Positions 16,585-24,706 of a DNA stretch of 64,000 bases are shown one piece after another (the first letter of the stretch is position 1; every line of letters starts with the position of its first letter). The position numbers were made by a program, and so were the translations under genes. The DNA is from Aliirhizobium smilacinae (GTDB lineage Bacteria > Pseudomonadota > Alphaproteobacteria > Rhizobiales > Rhizobiaceae), in the NCBI RefSeq assembly GCF_006335145.1, contig NZ_VDMN01000005.1:248001-312000 (forward strand), read 5' to 3'. The notes under the pieces are model-generated. The model did not search any database. It had not been told where the DNA came from and was given only the letters and a program-made list of their open reading frames with translations.

Positions 16585-17897
16585 GCCGGTCACGCATGAA
16601 GCTCGGTGCCTTCCTGATGGCGGGCGGCCATCATATAGCTGCGTGGCGTCATCCGGACGCGTATGCGCAGGCCGGCAGCGATATCGATCATTTCATCGCG
16701 CTGGCGCAGATTGCCGAACGCGGCAAGTTCGACATGATCTTCATCGAGGACGCCGCCGCCATTCGCGAGCGCGATCCCGAACTGGCGAGCCAGGCTGCCC
16801 GCTCGACGGCCTTCGAACCGCTCAGCCTCCTCGCCGCGATTGCCGTCAACACGTCTCATGTCGGCCTCGTCGCCACCGCTTCCACAAGCTATACGGAGCC
16901 TTACGGCCTTGCCCGCAGTTTCGCAGCGCTCGACCAGTTGAGCGGTGGACGCGCCGGCTGGAACCTCGTCACCTCCGCAAGCGAACTGGAAGCGGAGAAT
17001 TTTGCCGCAAGCGGGCTGCGTTCACATTCACAGCGCTACGAACGCGCCGAGGAATTTGCCGATGCCGCGCTGGCGCTCTGGGACGGGGTGGAGGATGGAG
17101 CCTATCTGCTGTCCAACGGGGAGGCTTTTGCGGATCGGTCCAGGCTGCATCCTGTCCACCGTCACGGCAAGCATTTTTCCGTCGATGGAATTCTCGAAAG
17201 CCCGCGCTCGCCACAGGGGCGGCCGATCATGGTGCAGGCCGGCGCATCGGATGTCGGCAAGGATCTCGCGGCGCGCACTGCCGACGTCGTGTTCACCGCG
17301 TCTCAGACAAAGGCAGAGGCTCAGGCCTATTATGCCGACGTGAGGGCGCGGCTCGGCAAATACGGCCGTGGACACGGTGATCTGAAGGTCATGCCGGGAA
17401 TTTCGCCGATCATCGGTGCAACAGAGGAAGAGGCGAAGGCGAAATACCGCGCCCTGCAGGACCTCATTCCCGATGCGGTCGGAGTGGCGCTGCTCGCAAG
17501 CTATCTCAGCATTGAGGATCTCTCCGCCTATCCGCTCGACGGCCCGTTACCCGAAATGCCGCCGACCAACCTGATCCAGAGCCGTCAACAGCTGATCATC
17601 GATCTCGGAAAGCGCGAGGGTTTGTCGATCCGCGAGCTGGCGCGGCATTTCGCGGGTGCGCGCGGCCATTGGCAGGTGGTCGGCACGCCGATCCAGATCG
17701 CCGATGCGATGGAGGAGCGCTTTGCCGACGGTGCTGCCGACGGGTTCAACGTCATGGCGCCGCTGTTTCCCTCGGGGCTGGAGGATTTCGTCACACTGGT
17801 CGTGCCGGAGTTGCAACGCCGCGGGATCTTCCGCGAAGAATACGAGGGCACCACGCTCAGAACCAATCTCGGCGTTGCCCAGCCTGGAAAATCATGA
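16581..17897 (+). CDS. LLM class flavin-dependent monooxygenase (second; NtaA/SnaA/DszA family)
   Basis: 438 aa, the full length for the NtaA/SnaA/DszA family. Motifs: LGAFLMAGGHHIAAWRHPDA, KFDMIFIEDAA, STSYTEPYGLARSFAALDQLSGGRAGWNLVTS, SVDGILESPRSPQGRPIMVQAG and the carboxy-terminal DGFNVMAPLFPSGLEDFV. Family members oxidise with FMNH2 and O2. With the first LLM it could form two sequential steps or a hetero-oligomer. C-S or C-N cleavage of the imported compound is inferred from family and neighbours only. Confidence 0.87.
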   Translation: MSRSRMKLGAFLMAGGHHIAAWRHPDAYAQAGSDIDHFIALAQIAERGKFDMIFIEDAAAIRERDPELASQAARSTAFEPLSLLAAIAVNTSHVGLVATASTSYTEPYGLARSFAALDQLSGGRAGWNLVTSASELEAENFAASGLRSHSQRYERAEEFADAALALWDGVEDGAYLLSNGEAFADRSRLHPVHRHGKHFSVDGILESPRSPQGRPIMVQAGASDVGKDLAARTADVVFTASQTKAEAQAYYADVRARLGKYGRGHGDLKVMPGISPIIGATEEEAKAKYRALQDLIPDAVGVALLASYLSIEDLSAYPLDGPLPEMPPTNLIQSRQQLIIDLGKREGLSIRELARHFAGARGHWQVVGTPIQIADAMEERFADGAADGFNVMAPLFPSGLEDFVTLVVPELQRRGIFREEYEGTTLRTNLGVAQPGKS

Positions 17898-17903
17898 AGT
17901 GAG

Positions 17904-18911
17904 ATGACAATGGACCCGATCTATATCGACTATCTCAACGCCTTCGATATCGAGGCGCTGGACCTTAGCAATGACGAGATCCTCGGTGCGATCGAGACTT
18001 CTCTGGGCGCACAGGGCAACGGCGAAACGGTAATCGAGCCACGCGTGCATCTGGAGCCGGATCCGAGTTTCCATGGCCATTTCAACGTGCTGCGCGGTTA
18101 CGTGGCGCCGCTGGGGCTGGCGGGCATCAAGGTGGTCGGCGATTATGTCGATAATTACAAGCTCGGTTATCCGTCGGAATTCGGGGTTCTCAACCTTTTT
18201 GACCCGCGCACGGGCGTGCCGAAGGCGATCCTCGACGCTACCGCCATTACCGACATGCGCACCGGTGCGGTCACCGCAATGGGTGCAAAACATCTCGCCC
18301 GCAAGGGTTCGAAAGTGCTCGGCCATATCGGCGCACGTGGAACTGCCTACTGGAACGTGCGCCTGCTCGACCATCTCTTCGACTTCGATGAGATCCGCGT
18401 CCATTCACGTCGCCCAGAAAGCCGGGACGCCTTTGGCGCCAAGCTCGAACAGGATCTCGGCAAGAAGATCACCGTGACCGACAACTGGCGTGATTGCGTC
18501 GAGGGCGCCGACATCGTCGTCGAAGCATCGCGGCTGAATGCGCCGGAGCCGATGCTGAAGACGGAGTGGATCAAGAAGGGGGCCTTCGTCGTGCCCTACG
18601 GAACCATGAGTGCGGTCGAGCTTTCGCTGACCGACATCATGGACAAGTTGGTGGTCGACGATTGGGGCCAGTGCAAGGGCGGCAAACTTGGCTCGCTCCG
18701 CGCACATGTGGAAGCCGGAAAGCTCTCCGAGCAGACCCTTCATGCGGAACTGGGCCAGATCGTTGCCGGGCTGAAGCCCGGTCGCCAGAGTGACGACGAG
18801 ACCATTCTCCTGTGGCATCGCGGTCTGTCGCTCAGTGATATCGCGCTGGGCTCGGCACTTCTCGAAAAAGCCAAGGCAGCCAATCTCGGCCAGAGGCTGC
18901 GTTTCGCATGA
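17904..18911 (+). CDS. Ornithine cyclodeaminase / mu-crystallin family protein
   Basis: 335-aa NAD(P)-binding protein of the OCD/mu-crystallin family, whose members deaminate ornithine or reduce cyclic ketimines. RVHLEPDPSFHGHFNVLRGYV and DATAITDMRTGAVTAMGAKHLARKGSKVLGHIGARGTAYWN show the family core. The dinucleotide motif is the variant GHIGARG rather than the common GxGxQ. The start at ATG 17904 is 6 bases after the LLM gene; a second ATG at 17910 is possible. It overlaps the lyase gene by 4 bases. In this operon a ketimine reductase or deaminase role on a downstream intermediate is plausible but unproven. Confidence 0.8.
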   Translation: MTMDPIYIDYLNAFDIEALDLSNDEILGAIETSLGAQGNGETVIEPRVHLEPDPSFHGHFNVLRGYVAPLGLAGIKVVGDYVDNYKLGYPSEFGVLNLFDPRTGVPKAILDATAITDMRTGAVTAMGAKHLARKGSKVLGHIGARGTAYWNVRLLDHLFDFDEIRVHSRRPESRDAFGAKLEQDLGKKITVTDNWRDCVEGADIVVEASRLNAPEPMLKTEWIKKGAFVVPYGTMSAVELSLTDIMDKLVVDDWGQCKGGKLGSLRAHVEAGKLSEQTLHAELGQIVAGLKPGRQSDDETILLWHRGLSLSDIALGSALLEKAKAANLGQRLRFA

Positions 18912-20407
18912 CGACGGTCAGGCTGACGGGTTCGGGCGTCTCGATCGCGGATATCGCCGCAATTGCTCGAAAACAGGTGCGGGTGGTTGCCGACGAGCGG
19001 GTGATTGCGCGTCTTGTGGAGGCGCGGCTCGTTCTTGAAAGCGTTGCCGCACCCGGTCAGCCTATCTATGGGATGAATACCGGCCTCGGCGCCAACCTGA
19101 AAACCGCCGTCACCGGAGAGTTCGCCGCCTTCCAGCTTCAGCTGATCCGGGGCCGGGGAATGGCGGTTGGCGAACCTATGCCGCGCGATGTAACGCGTGC
19201 GGTCTTGGCAGCGCGGATCGCCATGCTCGCCGTTGGCGGGTCGGGTGTATCGCCCGGTGTGTTCGAGGCATTGCTGGCTCTTCTGAATGCGGGCGTTCAT
19301 CCGGTGATGCGCTCGGTCGGTTCCATCGGCGCCGGCGACCTTGTGCTTCTCTCTGCCGTAGCGCGCGTGTTGGTGGGCGAGGGGGACGCCGAGTATCAAG
19401 GCAATGTTTTGTCAGCTCTCGAAGCGCTCGCTCGCGCGGGCCTGAAGCCCGCAACCCTCCAGCCAAAGGATGGAATCTCCCTTCTCAACGCCTCGGCCGT
19501 ATCGGCGGGAAAGGGAGCTCTGGTGCTGCACGACCTTCGGCACCTCCTCGGCTGGCAGCGGCAGGCGGCAGCGCTAAGCTTCGAAGGGATGGCTGGCAAT
19601 CCTGCGATCCTTGCGCCGGCGATCCAGGCGGCGCGGCCTGCGCCCGGTCAGATCGAGGAGGCCCGTCTGCTGGAAGAGGCGTTGCATGGTTCGTCGCTTT
19701 TCGAGGGCGACACAGCGATCCAGGATCCGTTGAGCCTGCGATGCATTGCGCCGATCCTTGGCGCTCTGGCCGACGCACTGGAACGGGCGGAGCGCGTGGT
19801 CGAACTTGAGCTCAATTCCGCAGCGGACAACCCGCTTGTCATCATAGACGAAGGCCGTGTGCTCTCGACGGGCAATTTCCATACACCGGCGCTCTCGCTT
19901 GCTTTCGAGAACCTCGGACTGGCGGTCGCCCAAGCGGCGGCGGCTTCGGCTGCCCGGTTCATCCAGCTAACCGGTCCCGCCCGCAAAGGCCTGCCTCGTT
20001 ATCTTTCCCCCGTCGGTGGAGCTTCTGCGGGCTTTGTGCCGATGCAGAAGACGGTAACGGCACTGATGGCCGAAATCCGTCACCAGGCGAACCCGGTCAT
20101 GCTGGATTTTCTCGCCGTTTCCGAAGGCGTCGAGGACCACGCGACACAATCTCTGCTCACCATCCGTAAACTCGACGAGATGCTGGCCTCATGGCAGTTA
20201 CTGATCGCCTGCGAAATGGCGGCCGCGGCACAGGCCGTGGATCTGCAGAAAGGGCATCGCTGCGGAATTGGGACGCGTAACACGTATGACATGATCCGAA
20301 GCAAAGTGCCGGCCCTTGAGGAGGATCGCTCGCTCGGCGAAGATATCTCGGTTCTGGCAAGCCATCTGGAACGCGACGTCTCGCCCTTAGCCGGAGGTCG
20401 GCCTTGA
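18908..20407 (+). CDS. Histidine ammonia-lyase superfamily protein lacking the MIO serine
   Basis: 499 aa, clearly of the HAL/PAL fold: IYGMNTGLG (Tyr54 equals catalytic Tyr53 of HutH), LNAGVHPVMRSVGSIGAGDL, KDGISLLNASAVSAG, IQDPLSLRCIAPILGA, ELNSAADNPLV, GGASAGFVPMQKTVTAL and SEGVEDHATQS. The MIO-forming GSVGASGDL block reads GSIGAGDL (residues 138-145): it aligns with a one-residue deletion that removes the Ser of Ala-Ser-Gly, so the MIO electrophile cannot form. The Tyr of QDPYSLRC (Tyr280 in HutH) is Leu. It is therefore not an ordinary histidase. As I recall, ergothionase is a HAL-related lyase working without MIO on a trimethylammonium substrate; that is my leading guess given the OpuB-type importer. 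Confidence 0.83.
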   Translation: MTTVRLTGSGVSIADIAAIARKQVRVVADERVIARLVEARLVLESVAAPGQPIYGMNTGLGANLKTAVTGEFAAFQLQLIRGRGMAVGEPMPRDVTRAVLAARIAMLAVGGSGVSPGVFEALLALLNAGVHPVMRSVGSIGAGDLVLLSAVARVLVGEGDAEYQGNVLSALEALARAGLKPATLQPKDGISLLNASAVSAGKGALVLHDLRHLLGWQRQAAALSFEGMAGNPAILAPAIQAARPAPGQIEEARLLEEALHGSSLFEGDTAIQDPLSLRCIAPILGALADALERAERVVELELNSAADNPLVIIDEGRVLSTGNFHTPALSLAFENLGLAVAQAAAASAARFIQLTGPARKGLPRYLSPVGGASAGFVPMQKTVTALMAEIRHQANPVMLDFLAVSEGVEDHATQSLLTIRKLDEMLASWQLLIACEMAAAAQAVDLQKGHRCGIGTRNTYDMIRSKVPALEEDRSLGEDISVLASHLERDVSPLAGGRP

Positions 20408-21213
20408 GCATCGCAAGCATCTCAATGTATGTCACGCCGGAGCCGTTAGCCGAGGCGACTGATGCCCTCTGGCATTTTCTCCGCGATCATCTGATCAGCG
20501 CTGGAGTTCCCGGTGTGCCCAAGGAACTCGACAGGGCCACGGACTATCGCGACGTCTGGTTGCGTCCGGATCTTTTGCTCTCCCAGACCTGCGGTTTCCC
20601 GTATGCCAAATCCCTGCGCGGGAAGGTGCGTCTGGTGGCGACGCCCTGTTACCGTTATCCGGGTTGCGACGGCGCTTGGATGCGCAGTTTCGTGATCACC
20701 AACAGAAACGAACGTGTATCTTCACTCAAGGCCCTTCAAGGACGAAGGGCAGCGATCAACAGCCGCGACAGTAATTCCGGCTACAACTTGTTTCGCGCAA
20801 CGCTGTCGCCGATCGCGCGCGGCACCAGTTTCTTTGGTGAAGTGATCCAAACCGGCGGGCACGACGCCAGCATTTCGGCTGTTGCCGATGGCCGAGCCGA
20901 TTGCGCAGCCATTGATTGCGTAACCTATGGCAATATTGCCCGATACGCCTCGGAGCGCCTGAAGGACATTTCCATTCTTGCAGAAACGCCGGGCGGGCCT
21001 GGTTTACCCTTCATTACACGAGGGATTTCATCCGATGAGGACGTTGAAATACTGAGGACGGCATTGCGCGCCGCCCTCGTCGCGCCGCAACTGGAAGAGG
21101 TCCTTGACGGAATGGGTATCGTTGATTTCGCTTTTCTGACTGATGGCGACTACGACAGCCTGCTTGAACTCGAACGAAATGCCGTGGCGTGCGGATATCC
21201 TGAAATCGCCTAA
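20404..21213 (+). CDS. PhnD-like substrate-binding protein without signal peptide
   Basis: 269-aa protein of the phosphate/phosphonate periplasmic-binding family: VWLRPDLLLSQTCGFPYAKSL, TNRNERVSSLKALQGRRAAINSRDSNSGYNLFR and IQTGGHDASISAVADGRADCAAIDCVTYGNIARY are its typical blocks. It starts at a TTG that overlaps the lyase stop (TTGA), with GGAGG 6 bases upstream, so the start is well supported and there is no export signal. It is probably cytoplasmic, a ligand sensor, chaperone-like scavenger or enzyme. No permease or ATPase follows, and it is the last gene of the operon. Confidence 0.75.
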   Translation: MSIASISMYVTPEPLAEATDALWHFLRDHLISAGVPGVPKELDRATDYRDVWLRPDLLLSQTCGFPYAKSLRGKVRLVATPCYRYPGCDGAWMRSFVITNRNERVSSLKALQGRRAAINSRDSNSGYNLFRATLSPIARGTSFFGEVIQTGGHDASISAVADGRADCAAIDCVTYGNIARYASERLKDISILAETPGGPGLPFITRGISSDEDVEILRTALRAALVAPQLEEVLDGMGIVDFAFLTDGDYDSLLELERNAVACGYPEIA

Positions 21214-21486
21214 GGTGCAGCCGACCAATCTTGCGATGTATTTGAACAATAAGGCTCGACGAAGCACTTACACGTTCCAGAATACTGTTAGCCACAAGAG
21301 ATTGGCCAGTTTTTTTTCGCAATCGCGCCTTGGGCGGTAAGCTGTCGCCCTCAATGCTAGCGCCGTCACCGCAACACGGAAGACTTCTCCCTTCACTCAT
21401 TGCAATAGCAGATATCGCTCTTTGTTATCCATGCCAGTAGACAAATGGGTGCACGTTAAAGGTGTGGCGCGAGGTTGCGGATATAC

Positions 21487-21840
21487 AGCTTAAGCCTGCT
21501 CCACAAAAGCCCGATTACAGATGGACAGACAGCGGTCGGCGCGTTATCGGCGACAGTCAATCTGGCAAGGCTGGCTAGAGCTTTAGAATGTATGCGACTT
21601 CTGAGTCGCAGAGCAGCACGGATCGACCGAGTTGGAGAGTTCTGCGCTTGAGGTTCTCGTGGGCTGGATGCTTGCCAATACCTCCAGCGTCCGTATGGGA
21701 TCCGGCGGCGTCATGCTACAGCATTCAGCCTCGATTAAAGTCGCGGAAGCGTTCAGTCTCCGGAACGAGACAACGATGTGGTCTCAGCCTTGAACTCGCT
21801 TCAACATCTGAGCCCGCTTTTTCCTGACCGTATGTCGTGT
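21487..21840 (+). pseudogene. Remnant of an LLM (luciferase-like) flavin monooxygenase
   Basis: No open frame, but three translated pieces follow one another in the order of an LLM protein. From 21487 SLSLLHKSPITDGQTAVGAL then NLARLARALE (family amino terminus). From about 21648 LEVLVGWMLANTSSVRMGSGGVMLQHS-type sequence (the GSGGVML hallmark), then KVAEAFS. From about 21774, in another frame, ALNSLQHLSPLFPDR. Frameshifts and in-frame stops break it. It is a different LLM subgroup from the two intact ones in the preceding operon. Confidence 0.7.
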
Positions 21841-22160
21841 TCCACACGTGGTTAAGCATTTTGGCTGCCGACGCCGCCTTGTCCTACGGCAGGAAACGAC
21901 TACAGCGCTGCTGAACTACGTCGGATATATCTTGGATAACATAGCTGGCCTGTTCAGAGGGACCATTCTGCTTCAAGATGTGAGTTGCAATAATGTCTCT
22001 CAGATAGTGCGGCCCATGTGGCAGAAAGCCTTCGATTGCACCGTGCCTGGTGTCGGGATTGTAGATCTAATCGCGCTGAATGCCGGTGCGCCAAGCCTTG
22101 CAGAAAGCAATGGAGTTGTACGCTGCATCGATGCTAGATCCTCTTCGCTGCTTTGACGAA
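21833..22160 (-). pseudogene. Remnant of a tyrosine recombinase (integrase) carboxy terminus
   Basis: Minus-strand frame with two TAG stops (complements of 22067-22069 and 21884-21886). Reading through, it gives FCKAWRTGIQRD, IYNPDTRHGAIEGF, LPHGPHYLRDIIATHILKQ, ASYVIQDISDVVQQRCSRFLP, then DKAASAAKMLNHVW. The H-x-x-R-like LRDIIATHILK block and the following helix are the catalytic region of phage-type integrases. The nucleophile Tyr position reads Cys. The amino-terminal part is gone. It marks an old integration event at the end of the catabolic operon. Confidence 0.65.
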
Positions 22161-22411
22161 AAGCTTTCCTGAGTCTCTCGCGCCATCAAAATGGAACACC
22201 ACGGCAACGGTCAATTTACGCATCGAGATATTTGTAGAGGGCTGGCAAGTCCCGAATGATCAGCAGTAGTCCTGAACAGATTAGAAAGCCCGGATGCCTG
22301 CGATGTTGATGTCGGTCGCAGTGAAGCAAGGCATTGAATTCCTTGTGTATATAGAGCAACCTGGATCGATGGCACGCATCCCATCAACGCGATTAGGCAG
22401 CTATTATCGTC
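22161..22411. other. Short non-coding stretch between integrase remnant and FGGY kinase
   Basis: About 250 bases with no coding frame, repeat or terminator that I can support. It lies downstream of both converging units and may be more debris from the recombinase-bearing element. Confidence 0.4.
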
Positions 22412-24037
22412 TTAATCGTTCATAGTCTTCCGTATGTTTTTATCCGCAGTTCGTAGGAGCTGATATGCCTTTCGCTTCTTTTCGTGAAACCTGGCGGCCT
22501 CTCCAGCCTCTGGATGGGCGGCATTCTTTATCTTGCTCATCTTTGCCGCGTGTTGGATGAGGGATCCTCCCTGATGCGCGCAAACGCCGATAATGGCTGC
22601 TCCGAGCAATACCGGCTCGCCCGTCGCAGGGAGATGGACCGTCATCCCCGTGCTATCTGCAAGAATTCTGCGGAACAGTTCGCTTCGGGCTGCGCCACCT
22701 GAGACGACAATGTCTCTAATTGGCAGGCCATTGGCCACAAGAGTGTCGATGATGTCGCAAGTGCCGTAGCAAAGACCACAGAGCGTCGCGACATAAAGCT
22801 CGACGAGATTGCCGATGCTGTCGTCGAGCCGCAACCCCGAAATGAGTGCTGTTGCTGAGGGATCGGCTTCCGGTGAGCGGTTGCCGAGCAATTCCGGGAC
22901 GATATGAATATTCTGGGCGAGTTGCGCGACCTCCGAAATACTTTTTGCTTTCTCGATCGCCATGCGCTCCAGCAAGACCAAAAGGTCAACTCCTTCTGCA
23001 GAAGCCAGATTTCTCGCAACGGCAGCAGCCGGATGCATGGAGACAATATAAGCAAGCGCCGCACCAAAGGCGGATTGGCCGCCTTCGTTGAGCCAGAACC
23101 CGGGAAGCATCGCGCCGCTATAGGGCCCCCATACGCCGTCAACGAAGGTCGGGTTGGGGGAAACAGTCATGGCGCAGGCGGATGTTCCCATGATGAGTGC
23201 AAGCCGACTGGTCGGATTTCCTGTAGGGGCGTCGCTGGATTCCGAGGCTATCGTACCAATGCCGCCGGCATGGGCATCGATTGCCGAAAGGCCAACCGGT
23301 GTGGCGGGTAAGAGGCCAAGGTCATCGGCTGCGCTGGCCAGCAAGCCTCCTGCGAGCGGGGTGCCTATATCGCCGACAATCTTGCCAATGCGCTCGAAAC
23401 CATGCTCCGCGAGATCCTGCAGACCAACCGCTTGCAGGAAATCCGCGTCCCAGCGGTGCTCATGGCCGAGATAGGTCCATTTGCATGTGACTGTGCAGAG
23501 CGAGCGAGTGGTGTTGCCCGTTGCGCGGAATGTGAGGTAGTCGGCGAGGTCGAAGAAATGTTCGGCCGCATTGAAAGTCGATCGATTGTTTTCCTTCAAC
23601 CAAAGCAGCTTCGGAATCTGCATCTCGGGCGACATTCGACCGCCGACATAGGATAGGATGTGGTGACGTCCGTCATTGATCCGCTCGGCCTGTTCTGTCG
23701 CGCGGTGATCCATCCACACGATGACATTGCGGTTTGTATCACCTGTCGGCAGCGTTGGCAGAGGACTTCCATCCTTGCCAACGATAACCATGGAACAAGT
23801 CGCATCGAAACCGATGCCCGCCACCGATGCAGGATTGGCTCCAGCGTCATGCATCGCCTGACGGGTCGCGATGCAGATTGCTTGCCAGATATCTTCCGAT
23901 GACTGTTCGAAGATTTCACCGGGTGTCGGCCACATCTGGATTGGATGCGTGGCACTTGCTATCAGCGAGCCATCGTCGCTGAACAGGCCGGCCCTTGCGC
24001 TGCCCGTGCCGACGTCGATACCTAAATAGATTGCCAT
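22412..24037 (-). CDS. FGGY-family carbohydrate kinase (ribulokinase-like)
   Basis: Phosphorylates a sugar or polyol with ATP. 541 aa, the length of the D-/L-ribulokinase branch. IYLGIDVGTGSARAGLFSDDG is the first phosphate loop, FDATCSMVIVGKDGSPLP and NVIVWMDHRATEQAERIN are typical of FGGY pentulose kinases. Mid-protein HAGGIG and late IVVSGGAARSELFRRILADSTGMTVHLP (ATP site) are intact. Last gene of the LacI-controlled sugar operon, 16 bases after dhaL. Substrate not readable; a ketopentose or tetrulose is likely given the companion DhaKL. Confidence 0.87.
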   Translation of the reverse strand: MAIYLGIDVGTGSARAGLFSDDGSLIASATHPIQMWPTPGEIFEQSSEDIWQAICIATRQAMHDAGANPASVAGIGFDATCSMVIVGKDGSPLPTLPTGDTNRNVIVWMDHRATEQAERINDGRHHILSYVGGRMSPEMQIPKLLWLKENNRSTFNAAEHFFDLADYLTFRATGNTTRSLCTVTCKWTYLGHEHRWDADFLQAVGLQDLAEHGFERIGKIVGDIGTPLAGGLLASAADDLGLLPATPVGLSAIDAHAGGIGTIASESSDAPTGNPTSRLALIMGTSACAMTVSPNPTFVDGVWGPYSGAMLPGFWLNEGGQSAFGAALAYIVSMHPAAAVARNLASAEGVDLLVLLERMAIEKAKSISEVAQLAQNIHIVPELLGNRSPEADPSATALISGLRLDDSIGNLVELYVATLCGLCYGTCDIIDTLVANGLPIRDIVVSGGAARSELFRRILADSTGMTVHLPATGEPVLLGAAIIGVCAHQGGSLIQHAAKMSKIKNAAHPEAGEAARFHEKKRKAYQLLRTADKNIRKTMND

Positions 24038-24053
24038 CGCTTCCTTCTTGCAG

Positions 24054-24695
24054 CTATCGAGTGGTAGCGAAATTGCTGAGCTCTCTCAAAATGAGTGCGC
24101 CGACGGTTGCGCCTGCATCTTGAAGACCGATTGTTTTCTCTTGGAAGGCCGCGGCCTTGCCATGCTGGGCGACCATCGTCTTGGTCTTTTCCAGCGCGTC
24201 TTCTGCTACAGCCGCGGCGGCGGCAAGGGCGGAGACAAGCGAAACGCCGTCCGCTGCCTGTTCCTCCAGGGTCCGGGCAACCGGATCGAGGACATCGACG
24301 ATGGTCTTGTCGCCAACTTTGGCCTTGCCACGTTCCGCAATCCCGTCATGATAAGCGACCCAGAACGCCGCCATTTCGGGCGTGCCAAGGGACGTCGCAG
24401 TTTCTACGGCCTTGCTGGCACGTAGGAACCCCGTTGCAGTCAGAGTACCCATGGTGGAAGGCGCCGTCCGCGCCATGGTGGCCCCGGCGGTGCGTAGAAG
24501 CTTGGCGATACCGGCGGCCTCGCCTTCCGCTGCAACGGCATCGGCCGCTGCAGCGAAAGACTTGGCCATGGTGATGCCGAGATCGCTGTCGCCGACCTTG
24601 CCGTCGAGAGCGATCAGGAATTCCCGCTGTTCGGCGAAAAGCTGCTTCCAGGCATCGAACAGGCGGATCAGATCGGCAGCTGTAATGGCGTCCAT
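24054..24695 (-). CDS. dhaL: Dihydroxyacetone kinase-type ADP/ATP-binding subunit (DhaL)
   Basis: 213 aa. DGKVGDSDLGITMAKSF carries the Asp residues that bind the two Mg-nucleotide ions, and GATMARTAPSTMGTLTATGF plus LDPVARTLEEQA are DhaL landmarks. ATG 24695 follows dhaK by 11 bases. DhaL donates phosphate to substrate bound on DhaK. No DhaM phosphotransferase subunit is present, so the pair probably uses ATP directly as in other proteobacterial sugar DhaKL pairs. The real substrate may be a tetrulose rather than dihydroxyacetone (inference). Confidence 0.9.
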   Translation of the reverse strand: MDAITAADLIRLFDAWKQLFAEQREFLIALDGKVGDSDLGITMAKSFAAAADAVAAEGEAAGIAKLLRTAGATMARTAPSTMGTLTATGFLRASKAVETATSLGTPEMAAFWVAYHDGIAERGKAKVGDKTIVDVLDPVARTLEEQAADGVSLVSALAAAAAVAEDALEKTKTMVAQHGKAAAFQEKTIGLQDAGATVGALILRELSNFATTR

Positions 24696-24706
24696 GATCA
24701 AGGTCC

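Noticed and set aside
18908..20407. Histidine utilisation (hutH) operon
   Set aside because: The MIO triad is incomplete and no urocanase, imidazolonepropionase or HutC regulator is nearby.
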